A stretch of DNA of 51,794 nucleotides from Bacilli bacterium. Its GTDB lineage: Bacteria > Bacillota_I > Bacilli_A > Izemoplasmatales > Hujiaoplasmataceae. The translations under genes were made by a program, and so were the position numbers. The stretch's first letter is position 1, and every line of letters starts with the position of its first letter. The DNA lies in assembly GCA_016935515.1 (NCBI GenBank), contig JAFGQT010000056.1, positions 1 to 51,794 on the forward strand, in the 5' to 3' direction. The notes under the pieces are model-generated. The model was not told the DNA's origin. It saw only the letters and a list, made by a program, of their open reading frames with translations, and did not search any database. Positions 18,828 through 28,512 of the stretch are shown here, piece after piece.

Positions 18828-18841
18828 AGGCAATCCATAGG

Positions 18842-19219
18842 TTATTTGTTTTGTTTGAGCAGTCGTTCAATCTTCTTTGCGGTGTCGTCCGAAATGTTGT
18901 GCTCAATACCGCAAGCTTCCTTGTTGGCCAGGCTGTCCTCGACTCCGAGAACTTCGGTCAGAAATTGCTTTAAAATCCGGTGTTTGTTTTCAACTTTTCT
19001 GGAAATCGCAAGGCCTTGTTCGGTCAATGAGATGTCTCCGTAAAGCATTTTTGAAACAAGCTTGTTTTCCATGAGGTTGTTAACGGCCTTGTTGACGCTA
19101 GCTCTGGATACCCCAAGATGATTGGCTATATCGACTGAACGAACGTTATGCCCGCCTAAAATGTAGATCGCCTCAAGATAATCCTCAAGCGACTCGCTGT
19201 AAAGATGAGTCGTTCTCAT
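18842..19219 (-). CDS. DtxR/MntR-family metal-dependent transcriptional regulator
   Basis: SESLEDYLEAIYILGGHNVRSVDIANHLGVSRASVNKAVNNLMENKLVS...DISLTEQGLAISRKVENKHRILKQFLTEVLGV. 4-nt overlap with feoB. Confidence 0.93.
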   Translation of the reverse strand: MRTTHLYSESLEDYLEAIYILGGHNVRSVDIANHLGVSRASVNKAVNNLMENKLVSKMLYGDISLTEQGLAISRKVENKHRILKQFLTEVLGVEDSLANKEACGIEHNISDDTAKKIERLLKQNK

Positions 19220-21414
19220 TTCACATCATCCTTCTGCTTGGTTTCCAATAACGCATCAAACTCGGTTTTCTTCGGTAAAGCACATTCGTCTTTAAGACCG
19301 CAGCTTGTACAAGATCCACAGACTACACCTTTTCTGACGATAAACCTCCGAATAGTGAAGAAAACTATGGCCAATACCATGATGGCAAACAATATCGAAA
19401 GGAAGGTTCCAAGCTCAAGTCTGGCAAGCTGATAGATCACCAAGGAAACCAAATATGCGACAATCATTTCGTACGCCACCGCAAACGTAAACCATTTCCA
19501 AGAATTGAGTTCCTTTCGCATCGCTGACAAAGCTGCGATGCATGGCGTCGCAAGCAACGCGAAAGTCATGAAAGCATATGCTTGAGCAGGCGTGAAGGCA
19601 GCACGGATCGGCTCAAACAACAGCGTTCCGTTGTCCACGACATTGCCTGTTACGCCATAAAGGATACCCAAGGTGCCAACTACTGACTCCTTGGCAATAA
19701 AGCCGGTAAGAATCGCAACGGTCGACTTCCATGAATCAAACCCGATAGGCTGGAATATCGGCAACAAGAATTTGCCGATCGCGCCTAAGATGCTATGCTC
19801 GATCTCTTCGTCAGCCAACAGCCTGAATGTGCCGTCGACGAAACCGAAATAACTGAAAAACCAGATAATGATGAATGCGCCTAACAATACAGTTCCGGCT
19901 TTGATAAGGAAACCTTTTGATCGTTCCCATGTATGGAGGAATGTATTTTTTGCGGTCGGTGAACGGTATTCAGGGAGTTCCATGATATAGTTTGCACTTG
20001 CACTCTTGAGTATCGTCTTTTTGAAGAGAATCGCGGAAAGAATTGCGACGATGATACCAAGCAAATACATTGAAAAAACTATCAGGTAAGAGTACCTGAA
20101 AAACAGTGCCCCAGCAAAAACGCCATAGATGGGCGCCTTCGCACCACAGGAAATGAATGGAATGATCATCGTCGTTACTTTGCGGTCCTCATCACGATCC
20201 AAGGTCCGAGTCGCTGTCATAGCGGGGACGCTACAACCAAAACCGATAAGCATCGGTATGAACGCTTTTCCTGAAAGTCCGAACTTTCGCAAAACACGAT
20301 CCATGATGAAAGCTGCCCTAGCCATGTATCCTGAGTCCTCAAGAATCGCCAGGAAAAAAAACAGAATCATTAGTTGAGGTAAGAATCCAACAACTGCGGC
20401 CAAACCACCGAAAACACCGTTGGTGATCAAACTCGAGACCCAGGATGCCATTCCCAGTGAATCGACTCCGGCGCCGATTTTCGATATCACCCAATCGATT
20501 CCCATGACGAACCAGTTGGTTATCGTTGTTCCAATTGGACCAAAAGCCAAAAAGAACACACCGAGCATGATCAAGCCGAAAATTGGCAATCCCAACCATT
20601 TGTGTGTCAGTATACTATCGATTTTCTCAGTCTTGGATACGTAAGCAACACTGCTTTTAGTCAATACTTTGTTACATACGGTTATGATCCGATCATATCT
20701 GTCGTTGGGAAGCACCATATCAAAATCGATTGCGAATTTGCCTGCGGCACAACGATGCGCCTCTAGAATTTTATTTACGCTTTCCGGTTTCAAATTTGCA
20801 CTTTCAATCGCCTTCAGTCCATCTTCAAAAAAACGAACTGCTAAAAACCTGTCTCCGAGAATGCTTGTGAAATCAGTGATAACATTCTCGATTGGTTCCG
20901 AATAGCGATGATCGCGTGTTTGGTTCTTATAATCAAATGTGGCGATGAAACTCAACAATTCTTTGATTCCTTGTTTCTTGTTTGCAGTGATTGGAATAAC
21001 CGGGACTTGTAGCTCAGCTTCCAAAGCCTGGATATCGATATTGTCAAGTTTCTTCTGAATTATGTCCATGCAGTTGAGGGCGACGATCATCGGCGCCTTG
21101 GAATCTAGTAACTGGTATGTAAGGTAAAGGTTTCTCTCCAAATTCGATGCATCGACAATGTTGATGATGAGATCCATGTTACTGTCGATGATGTATTTGC
21201 TGGCGATCTCTTCTTCAAGCGAAATTGTCGACAACGAGTAGATGCCCGGAAGATCAATGACTTCGGCTTCAAAATCATGGTGTTTGATCCGGCCGGATTT
21301 CTTCTCTACCGTAACTCCAGGCCAATTGCCAACCGATTGATTGGCTCCTGTCAAGCCGTTGAACAAAGTTGACTTCCCGCTGTTGGGATTTCCAGCCAAA
21401 GCTATTCTGATCAT
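19216..21414 (-). CDS. feoB: Ferrous iron transport protein B
   Basis: IALAGNPNSGKSTLFNGLTGANQSVGNWPGVTVEKKSG; DLPGIYSL; C-terminal Cys cluster GVVCGSCTSCGLKDECALP. Confidence 0.97.
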   Translation of the reverse strand: MIRIALAGNPNSGKSTLFNGLTGANQSVGNWPGVTVEKKSGRIKHHDFEAEVIDLPGIYSLSTISLEEEIASKYIIDSNMDLIINIVDASNLERNLYLTYQLLDSKAPMIVALNCMDIIQKKLDNIDIQALEAELQVPVIPITANKKQGIKELLSFIATFDYKNQTRDHRYSEPIENVITDFTSILGDRFLAVRFFEDGLKAIESANLKPESVNKILEAHRCAAGKFAIDFDMVLPNDRYDRIITVCNKVLTKSSVAYVSKTEKIDSILTHKWLGLPIFGLIMLGVFFLAFGPIGTTITNWFVMGIDWVISKIGAGVDSLGMASWVSSLITNGVFGGLAAVVGFLPQLMILFFFLAILEDSGYMARAAFIMDRVLRKFGLSGKAFIPMLIGFGCSVPAMTATRTLDRDEDRKVTTMIIPFISCGAKAPIYGVFAGALFFRYSYLIVFSMYLLGIIVAILSAILFKKTILKSASANYIMELPEYRSPTAKNTFLHTWERSKGFLIKAGTVLLGAFIIIWFFSYFGFVDGTFRLLADEEIEHSILGAIGKFLLPIFQPIGFDSWKSTVAILTGFIAKESVVGTLGILYGVTGNVVDNGTLLFEPIRAAFTPAQAYAFMTFALLATPCIAALSAMRKELNSWKWFTFAVAYEMIVAYLVSLVIYQLARLELGTFLSILFAIMVLAIVFFTIRRFIVRKGVVCGSCTSCGLKDECALPKKTEFDALLETKQKDDVK

Positions 21415-21644
21415 CGTTTTGCCTCTATCTTGTCAACCTCGATCATCCGCGCCTCTGAATTTCTGATTGTCAGCGAATAGCCACGGACATGAATTTCAAT
21501 CGGATCTCCAAGTGGTGCCAATTTCTTTACGGTAATGACTGTACCCGTTGTCAATCCCATATCGATTATCCGTTTCCGGAGATTATTCACATATATGCCT
21601 TTGATTATGCATTGTTCTCCGGGTAATATATCTCTTAACGTCAT
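21411..21644 (-). CDS. feoA: Ferrous iron transport protein A
   Basis: MTLRDILPGEQCIIKGIYVNNLRKRIIDMGLTTGTVITVKKLAPLGDPIEIHVRGYSLTIRNSEA. Confidence 0.95.
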   Translation of the reverse strand: MTLRDILPGEQCIIKGIYVNNLRKRIIDMGLTTGTVITVKKLAPLGDPIEIHVRGYSLTIRNSEARMIEVDKIEAKR

Positions 21645-21656
21645 CTTCTACCTCCG

Positions 21657-21676
21657 ATGTTAGCCGTGGCTAACAT
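21657..21676. promoter_or_regulatory. Putative DtxR-family operator in the feoA leader
   Basis: atgttagcc-gt-ggctaacat, perfect 9-bp arms. Resembles the DtxR core TTAGGTTAGGCTAACCTAA (GTTAGSCTAAC). Half-site atgttagc repeated at 21699-21706. Confidence 0.6.
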
Positions 21677-21715
21677 AAGATACAAAAAAAATGACCTCAT
21701 GTTAGCTCGTAATAA

Positions 21716-21744
21716 ATTATACTCACAGATGGTTTTTTTGTCAA
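21716..21744 (-). promoter_or_regulatory. Consensus sigma-70-type promoter of feoAB-dtxR
   Basis: Minus strand TTGACA (21744-21739), 17-nt spacer, TATAAT (21721-21716). Confidence 0.85.
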
Positions 21745-21820
21745 GCGGATTCAAAAGAGAAAAGATGCCACGGTGTTTGTCCAAGACAATCACGTGGCAT
21801 TGTTAAATATCAGATGCATA

Positions 21821-22273
21821 TCATTTTTCGTGATCAAGCAGTAGTTTCTTTAGTCTCACACCGCCGGTAAAACTCCCGATATCGCCGTTTGCAAGAATCA
21901 CTCTGTGACACGGGATCACAATTGGAAGCGGATTCTTTCGCATCACTGACCCAACGGCTCGAGACGCTCTCGGATATCCTGAACGCAAGGCTAGTTCTTT
22001 ATAGGATATCGTCTCTCCATAAGGAACCTTTGCGAGTGTTTTTAACACTGATTTGAAAAACTCTGTCCCGTCCAAGTTATAGGCAAGATCAAAATGACTT
22101 CGTTCATGTGCGAAGTATTCTTCGATCTGTCTTTTCGCATTTTGGCAGATGGCGGTTTGCGGTTCGACAAGATCGACGATGTTATCGACTATACATATGC
22201 TTGTCACATATTCATCTTTTGTGACGATTTCGACTTTGCCAGCCAAAGTCAAAAATACGGTTCTATCTGTCAT
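21821..22273 (-). CDS. Methylated-DNA--[protein]-cysteine S-methyltransferase (MGMT)
   Basis: VPYGETISYKELALRSGYPRASRAVGSVMRKNPLPIVIPCHRVILANGDIGSFTGGVRLKKLLL, with active site PCHR. ATG at 22273 overlaps the upstream gene by 4 nt. Confidence 0.95.
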   Translation of the reverse strand: MTDRTVFLTLAGKVEIVTKDEYVTSICIVDNIVDLVEPQTAICQNAKRQIEEYFAHERSHFDLAYNLDGTEFFKSVLKTLAKVPYGETISYKELALRSGYPRASRAVGSVMRKNPLPIVIPCHRVILANGDIGSFTGGVRLKKLLLDHEK

Positions 22274-22644
22274 TTTTTCCTCACGCTTCTCGTGGCAATG
22301 AAGTTCACTCCTGTGCCACATATGTTCTCGATGATTATGTCACCAGCGCTGATTGGTGCATTTACTTTCATGTCCTTGAGCAACATCATGCAATCGCGGA
22401 TCAGCTTTTTGGGAACATCACGATCGGTTCTTATCGAAACCATGGCCATTTCGCCATCAACGACTGGAACACTTGAAGTTATGGTCCTCGTTGGGTTCAT
22501 CACTTCTTTTTTTGCATAGTCCAAGCCTTTCAAACATTTATATCCACTAACGATTATTTCACCGGAGTCAGTGAAACTGACTTCAAGTTCGCAACCCATA
22601 GGGCAATTGATACAAGTCAGTTTTTGTGATTCACGCATTTTCAT
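22270..22644 (-). CDS. DUF1667-family protein (Cys-motif partner of GlpA/LhgO-like oxidoreductases)
   Basis: LTCINCPMGCELEVSF...SGYKCLKGLDYAKKEVMNPTRTITSSVPV...ICGTGVNFIATR. Confidence 0.85.
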   Translation of the reverse strand: MKMRESQKLTCINCPMGCELEVSFTDSGEIIVSGYKCLKGLDYAKKEVMNPTRTITSSVPVVDGEMAMVSIRTDRDVPKKLIRDCMMLLKDMKVNAPISAGDIIIENICGTGVNFIATRSVRKK

Positions 22645-23908
22645 CGCCTTCTATTCGCACGGTTATTTTTCTTAAAAAAGGTCTCTCTGTAAACCATGAC
22701 TTGGGTAGAAATACCTGTTCCATCTCCCCGGGGGTCATGATTGTTTTCTTTTTCTTGTGTACTGGCAAATTGTCAAATTCAACTAATACTGTCGCCTGAG
22801 AGAATACTTTGGTGACGCGAAAACGGACCGGAAGATACTTTTCCACATTTATCGGATTTACCTTGTTCGGAACAGTATAACGAACACCGTCTCCGGCAAA
22901 AATCTCAACCTCTAGTCCCTCAGAAGACACATTCTTGATGAAGTCGGCGGCGTTTTTGCCCGCAAGGGCCGCTTCTTCGCTGACATAATCGACAAGATCG
23001 TGGACATGCAAAACATTTCCACACGCAAAAATTCCCGGTCTTGAAGTCTCCAAGCGTTCATTGACGATCGGTCCTTGGGTTTTGGGATTAATTGTGACAT
23101 TTGCTTTCCTTGATAGTTCATTTTCTGGTATCAAGCCGACTGACAACAACAAAGCGTCGCAACTTACGTACGTTTCAGTTCCAGGGATCGGCATCAAGTC
23201 CTCGTCAACTTGACTAACAGTAACTCCCTCGATCCGTTCAGACCCATGGATCTTAGTTACTGTATGGCTTAATTTCAGAGGGATGTCATAGTCGTCAAGG
23301 CATTGGACGATATTGCGCTTGAGTCCGCTTGAATAAGGCAGAATTTCCAAAACCATTTTGACATTCACGCCTTCAAGAGTAAGCCGTCTGGCCATGATCA
23401 GACCGATATCGCCGGATCCTAGGATAACGATTTCCCTTCCTGGAAGGTAACCATCCAGATTGACAAACTTCTGTGCAGTCCCTGCCGAATATATGCCTGA
23501 TGGCCTAGAACCAGGGATGTTGAGTGCTCCTCTCGGCCGTTCTCTACAACCCATAGCTAAGATTATCGCTCCCGCTTGGATTTCCATCACTCCGCGCTTT
23601 TCGTTAATGGCGATGACATTTCGCATTTCAGATATGTCGATCACCATTGTTTCAAGCATGTATTCAATCTTCAAATCGCTAAGTTTGTCAATATATCTGG
23701 AAGCATATTCAGGACCGGTGAGTTCTTCATGGAAAGTGTGCAAACCGAAACCATTATGAACGCATTGATTGAGAATCCCGCCAAGAAAATTCTCCCGTTC
23801 AAGGATGAGAATGTCTCTGATTCCTTGTTCATATGCCGATATTGCGGCCGCAAGTCCTGCAGGACCAGCGCCGATTATTACAAGATCTCTATATTCCATG
23901 AAGGTCAC
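22631..23908 (-). CDS. NAD(P)/FAD-dependent oxidoreductase (partner subunit in G3P-dehydrogenase-like operon)
   Basis: DLVIIGAGPAGLAAAISAYEQGIRDILILERENFLGGILNQCVHNGFGL; REIVILGSGDIGLIMARRL; GIFACGNVLHVHDLVDYVS. Confidence 0.9.
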   Translation of the reverse strand: MTFMEYRDLVIIGAGPAGLAAAISAYEQGIRDILILERENFLGGILNQCVHNGFGLHTFHEELTGPEYASRYIDKLSDLKIEYMLETMVIDISEMRNVIAINEKRGVMEIQAGAIILAMGCRERPRGALNIPGSRPSGIYSAGTAQKFVNLDGYLPGREIVILGSGDIGLIMARRLTLEGVNVKMVLEILPYSSGLKRNIVQCLDDYDIPLKLSHTVTKIHGSERIEGVTVSQVDEDLMPIPGTETYVSCDALLLSVGLIPENELSRKANVTINPKTQGPIVNERLETSRPGIFACGNVLHVHDLVDYVSEEAALAGKNAADFIKNVSSEGLEVEIFAGDGVRYTVPNKVNPINVEKYLPVRFRVTKVFSQATVLVEFDNLPVHKKKKTIMTPGEMEQVFLPKSWFTERPFLRKITVRIEGDENA

Positions 23909-25345
23909 CTAAAGCATATCCTTGTCAAAGCCGACAAGATAAGTAGATTTCTCGCTGGACTTGACAATTTCGCGGATATCCTTTCTTAATTCTTCTGACA
24001 ATATTTCGAGAATTCTGGGTGAGCAGAACCCACCTTGACAGCGACCGCTGCCAGCGCGAGTTCGCCTTTTGATTCCGTCCAAAGTTGTGGCTCCCAAAGG
24101 TCTTCTGATAGCGTTCTTGATCTCGGCGAGCGTCACTAGTTCGCAGCGGCATATCACTTTTCCATAATCGTGATCCGATTTGAAAAGTTCTTGTTTCTCC
24201 TGAGTCGACAAGTCAGCGAAGCGATGATATTCGACTCGCTTTTCGATGTATTCGGCTTTTAACTGGGCACGCAGATATTCAGCTACCCAAGTGGCCAAAT
24301 CAACCGCAATGGCCGGCGCAGCGGTAAGGCCAGGAGATTCTATCCCTAGTGCATTGAAGAATCCGGGTACGTCCTCAGGTTCTCCTAAGACGAAATCTCC
24401 GTCTTTTTCCGAAGCTCTAAGTCCGGCGAAACCGGTAATGATCTGATTTGTCGGTAAGTTTCTGACACTCTTTTTCGCCGTATCAAGAACATATTGGATG
24501 CCTTCTGCAGAAGTCAAGATATCAAATTTGTCGTTGTCCGGAAGTGAATTTGGCCCGATGAGCAAATTCCCTTCTGCGGTCGGTGTGACCAGCACGCCTT
24601 TCGAAACACCTGAGGGAAGTTGAAATATCGTATGTTCGACGAGATTCCCAACTTCCTTGTCGAAAAGGCAATATTCGCCTTTTCTCGGTCTAATCAATCT
24701 TTTGCGTTCGCTGATCCAATTGTTGATGTCATCCGCAAAAACACCTGCGGCGTTGATAACCGTCAAGGCTTCGAAATTGCCGTTGTTTGTCTTAACCAAA
24801 AAGCCTTGTTTTGTTTTGTATAGCCCTGTGACTTCCGTACTCAAGAAAAACTTTACGCCGTTTTGAACCGCAATTTCCGCCGGGCCGATCGTCAACTGGA
24901 AGGGATCGACAATTCCTGCGGTCGGCGCATACAAACTGCCAACTACTGCATCATTCAAGTTAGGTTCCAACTTCATCGTGGTCTCACGATCAAGGATCAT
25001 CAGGCCTGAAACCCCGTTTTCGATTCCTCGCTCAATGAGTTTTTCAAGCTCGGCCATTTTTTCTTGATTGAAAACAATTGTCAAAGATCCATTTTGACGA
25101 AACGGAATGTTCAATTTTCTGCACAGTTCAGGCATCATTTGATTACCGGTAAGATTGTATTTAGCTTTCAAAGTTCCTGGTTTTGCGTCATATCCGCTGT
25201 GAACGATGCCTGAATTTCCCTTTGAAGTGGCTTCACAGACATCACTCATTTTTTCAAGAACGGCAATCTTTAGGTCGTATCGTGCCAGTTCTCTAGCTAT
25301 GTTGGCTCCAATGACGCCGGCGCCAATTATAATCGAATCGTACAT
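23909..25345 (-). CDS. FAD-dependent glycerol-3-phosphate dehydrogenase/oxidase-like protein with C-terminal BFD-like [2Fe-2S] domain
   Basis: DSIIIGAGVIGANIARELARYDLKIAVLEKMSDVCEATSKGNSGIVHSGYDA; C-terminal VICRCELVTLAEIKNAIRRPLGATTLDGIKRRTRAGSGRCQGGFCSPRI. Confidence 0.9.
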   Translation of the reverse strand: MYDSIIIGAGVIGANIARELARYDLKIAVLEKMSDVCEATSKGNSGIVHSGYDAKPGTLKAKYNLTGNQMMPELCRKLNIPFRQNGSLTIVFNQEKMAELEKLIERGIENGVSGLMILDRETTMKLEPNLNDAVVGSLYAPTAGIVDPFQLTIGPAEIAVQNGVKFFLSTEVTGLYKTKQGFLVKTNNGNFEALTVINAAGVFADDINNWISERKRLIRPRKGEYCLFDKEVGNLVEHTIFQLPSGVSKGVLVTPTAEGNLLIGPNSLPDNDKFDILTSAEGIQYVLDTAKKSVRNLPTNQIITGFAGLRASEKDGDFVLGEPEDVPGFFNALGIESPGLTAAPAIAVDLATWVAEYLRAQLKAEYIEKRVEYHRFADLSTQEKQELFKSDHDYGKVICRCELVTLAEIKNAIRRPLGATTLDGIKRRTRAGSGRCQGGFCSPRILEILSEELRKDIREIVKSSEKSTYLVGFDKDML

Positions 25346-25355
25346 GTGCTCACCT

Positions 25356-26309
25356 CTATAGTCCTGGAACTTTTACTTTGTTTTTCAGAAAATCGGCCAA
25401 AGCTTCCCGATATTCCTGGAGATTGTATCTCGAGGCATCAGTGTGTTTTGCATGATTTCTTCCAATGAATAAGGTTTTATCACTCGGACAAGCATCATAC
25501 AAGATCTGGCTATTATGTTGAGGTATAAAAGTGTCTTCTTCACCGTGGGCAAGAAAACAAGGAACTCGCAAATGTCTCAATGCTTCAACGGGCTTGATAG
25601 AAGTCATTTTAGCGCCAGTAGCCAAACGAAAGATCAACCCGGCAATCGCTATGAAAGGCCATGGAGGCATTCCTGTTTTGCGTTTCAATTGATATGCCAA
25701 CAGTTTATCGAGGGAGGCGAATGTGCAGTCCGCTGCGACAAACTTCACCCTTTCATCAAAGGCTTGTTCCAAAAGAACGGCAGCTCCACCCATCGATTCA
25801 CCATAAGTTCCGAGAAATATGTCATCCCCAAATCTCAAAAACGTATCCGTGATCACATCATATAGATCATGTTTCTCAAAATATCCCATAGTGCAATTTT
25901 TGCCGCCACTGTCGCCGTGAAAGCGCTCATCGAACGTGACAATGTTGAAACCATGTTCACGCATCAACCGAGCATATTTCGCTGCTCCGTAATGAGTGTA
26001 AGAATAGCCGTGTGCTATCACAACATAATTTCTCGAAGGCGTAGGTGCAGGGATATGATAAACCGCCAACTCGTAGCCATGGCGGGATTTGACGATATAT
26101 TTGGTCTCTGACCATTTTTCGTATTCCTCGATCAAACCCGGACTACGTTCAATCTCTTTGTTTCTGGCCTGGAGATTAGTCAATCTCTTTGGATGATATA
26201 AGGATCGCGCCAAGATAAAAGACAGAGCAAGGACGAATGCAATAAGCGAGACAATCAATCCCAATAATACCCAGTAATACCAATCCAAAATGCACACCAC
26301 CTTTGCCAT
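25356..26309 (-). CDS. Membrane-anchored alpha/beta hydrolase
   Basis: N-terminal TM segment, YVVIAHGYSYTHYGAAKYARLMREHGFNIVTFDERFHGDSGG, GTYGESMGGAAVLLEQ. Confidence 0.88.
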   Translation of the reverse strand: MAKVVCILDWYYWVLLGLIVSLIAFVLALSFILARSLYHPKRLTNLQARNKEIERSPGLIEEYEKWSETKYIVKSRHGYELAVYHIPAPTPSRNYVVIAHGYSYTHYGAAKYARLMREHGFNIVTFDERFHGDSGGKNCTMGYFEKHDLYDVITDTFLRFGDDIFLGTYGESMGGAAVLLEQAFDERVKFVAADCTFASLDKLLAYQLKRKTGMPPWPFIAIAGLIFRLATGAKMTSIKPVEALRHLRVPCFLAHGEEDTFIPQHNSQILYDACPSDKTLFIGRNHAKHTDASRYNLQEYREALADFLKNKVKVPGL

Positions 26310-26371
26310 TTGTCTTTATAATTGTAACACATCAGCGATAAATGTGCTCGATGGGTCGACAAAAACGCGAT

Positions 26372-26403
26372 AAAAAAAGTTGTCGGTATGACCACCCGAC
26401 AAC
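26372..26403 (-). terminator. Rho-independent terminator downstream of the MATE gene
   Basis: Minus strand GTTGTCGG-GTGGTCATA-CCGACAAC-TTTTTTT. Confidence 0.85.
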
Positions 26404-26419
26404 CAAACAAATATTATTT

Positions 26420-27820
26420 TCACGCAGCTTCAGGTTGAAGCAGATCTCTTCTGGGACCTCCGGGTTTTCTGGTGCGCAACCGATCGAGCAAGAACAGGAC
26501 AAAGAACGCTCCCATAAACAAAACGGCTCCTTTGATGATGTCGGAAATGTTCAGCGCCCACCAGATCCCTTCTTCGGCCATCGTCAATACCAATCGATGG
26601 GCGAAGGGTATCCGCAATGCATTGCCCGCAATCCCTACAATCGAAGGAATATATGTTTTTCCTATGCCATTGAACATGCCTGCACCAATCGACTCGAGCA
26701 TCATGAAGATCTGGGCAAGGCTGATGATTTCCAGATACCGGATGCCGTACTGTTTGCTTATCGGATCGTCGATGAATATTCCAATCAGAAATGCCGGGAT
26801 GAAAAACAGCGCTAAGGCGATGATCGCAGAATAAGGAACCAACATCATCGATATCGCTCCAAATCCTTTGCGTATCCTGACGAACTGCTTTGCGCCAAAG
26901 TTCTGACCGACAAATACGGTCAATGCTGTCTGGAAACCTCCAGCAATCATCCAGGTGAACTGTTCAATCTGCGTTCCGATCCTTTGGGCTGCCATGACAT
27001 CTTCACCAAAACCAAAGACCATCCTGGCGATATATATCGATATTGTCGTGAATACCATGCTTTGGATTCCCGCAGGCAATCCGACTTTGATGATGTTCTT
27101 CATCGTCTTTAAATCGAAAGCATCAAGATGAAATCGGAAAACATCGGTGCTATATTTGCGATAATGCAAATAGAAAACTCCGGCTGTGATAGCTTGAGCG
27201 ATGACTGTCGCAATCGCCGCGCCGGTTACTCCCATGCGAAATACTAAAATCAGAAGCGGATCCAAAGCGATGTTGATGGCCAGTCCGACGGACATGATCT
27301 TGAAATTCGTCTTTGTTTTTCCAAGTCCTTCGTTGATCGCCGCAAATCCGCTGGAAATGAACTGAAAAACTATTAGACCACCGGTTATCGAAAGATACTC
27401 TATGGCATATGAGACCACTTGTGAAGATTCGATGTTGAAGATACCGACAATCGGTCTGCGAAAAAGAATGATGACTGCAGAAATAAATAAACCCACAAAC
27501 ACCTGCAGCAAGAGTCCATTTGAGGCAAACTTGCTTAGTCTGTCCATGTCTTTCTCGCCAGCTGAATGAGCGACCTTGACCCCGGTTCCGATCTTGGCTA
27601 TCATGATCAGTCCAAAAGCGAACCAAGCGATATATCCGGCGGTTCCTACTGCTGAGATAGCTTCCTTTTCAACAAGTCCGATTTCATCCACGCGACCGAC
27701 CCAAAAAAGATCGGTGAGATTGTAGGCCATTTGCGAAATCGAAGTCAATAATACGGGAAAGGCGATTGAAAAAAGTTTCTTGATGATTGAACCTTCGGTA
27801 AGGTCGTGAATTTTTGACAT
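26420..27820 (-). CDS. MATE-family efflux transporter
   Basis: LTEGSIIKKLFSIAFPVLLTSISQMAYNLTDLFWVGRV...EKEAISAVGTAGYIAWF; 12-TM-like profile. Confidence 0.93.
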   Translation of the reverse strand: MSKIHDLTEGSIIKKLFSIAFPVLLTSISQMAYNLTDLFWVGRVDEIGLVEKEAISAVGTAGYIAWFAFGLIMIAKIGTGVKVAHSAGEKDMDRLSKFASNGLLLQVFVGLFISAVIILFRRPIVGIFNIESSQVVSYAIEYLSITGGLIVFQFISSGFAAINEGLGKTKTNFKIMSVGLAINIALDPLLILVFRMGVTGAAIATVIAQAITAGVFYLHYRKYSTDVFRFHLDAFDLKTMKNIIKVGLPAGIQSMVFTTISIYIARMVFGFGEDVMAAQRIGTQIEQFTWMIAGGFQTALTVFVGQNFGAKQFVRIRKGFGAISMMLVPYSAIIALALFFIPAFLIGIFIDDPISKQYGIRYLEIISLAQIFMMLESIGAGMFNGIGKTYIPSIVGIAGNALRIPFAHRLVLTMAEEGIWWALNISDIIKGAVLFMGAFFVLFLLDRLRTRKPGGPRRDLLQPEAA

Positions 27821-27880
27821 GATGTCACCTCAAACGAATAAGATTATATCACAACCGGTATGAATTTCACAGTATTTAAA

Positions 27881-27910
27881 AAAGAGGACTTCAATAATCA
27901 TGAAGTCCTT
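27881..27910 (-). terminator. Rho-independent terminator downstream of the HD-domain gene
   Basis: Minus strand AGGACTTC-ATGATTATT-GAAGTCCT-CTTTTTT. Confidence 0.85.
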
Positions 27911-27918
27911 CTTGGAAT

Positions 27919-28512
27919 CTATTGATCTTCAGTTTCTACGAGGAATGTCGCTTCCATATCTGCGACCGACAAACAAAACGCCAGCGGAAACAAGGTGAAT
28001 GCCCTTGACACGTTGTTTTTGTCTTCGGTATCAGAAAAACCCATGTGATAACGGATCGCAAATGCCTCTTCACGGGTAAGCTTCATGAATCCGGAAATGA
28101 TGTATACCGATTTCTCACCGTGGCCGTACGGAATATCATCTTGATAATCATAAGTTGGCACTTGTATCCATTGGCCGGTCTTGTCTTTCACGTTCCGTGA
28201 GGATTTGCGATATACATTGATTTTGCACAAATCGTGTAGAAGTGCGACAATGGCAACTGTTTCCGAAGTCGGAGCTAAATTATACTCGTTCTTGACGCGA
28301 TCGCGATCAAGATAATCGCAAAGTGCATGATACACATTTAGAGAATGCTCAACCAATCCGCTCTCATGAGACAGATGAAATCTGGTGGATGCGGGTGCAG
28401 TGAAAAAATCACTCTGTTCGGAGAGAAGGTAATTCAGGAGTTCTTCAGAACCTTGTCTATGAATGTGCTTCTTGTAGAGATCAATGAACTCCGCCTTTTT
28501 TGTGCTCGCCAT
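27919..28512 (-). CDS. HD-domain hydrolase
   Basis: HESGLVEHSLNVYHAL...VAIVALLHDLCKINVYRK (HD motif) and AFAIRYHMGFSD. Confidence 0.82.
   Translation of the reverse strand: MASTKKAEFIDLYKKHIHRQGSEELLNYLLSEQSDFFTAPASTRFHLSHESGLVEHSLNVYHALCDYLDRDRVKNEYNLAPTSETVAIVALLHDLCKINVYRKSSRNVKDKTGQWIQVPTYDYQDDIPYGHGEKSVYIISGFMKLTREEAFAIRYHMGFSDTEDKNNVSRAFTLFPLAFCLSVADMEATFLVETEDQ

Noticed and set aside
26342-26834. Plus-strand ORFs (157 aa and 120 aa) antisense to the MATE gene
   Set aside because: Overlap the conserved MATE coding region and span its terminator; translations lack family features.
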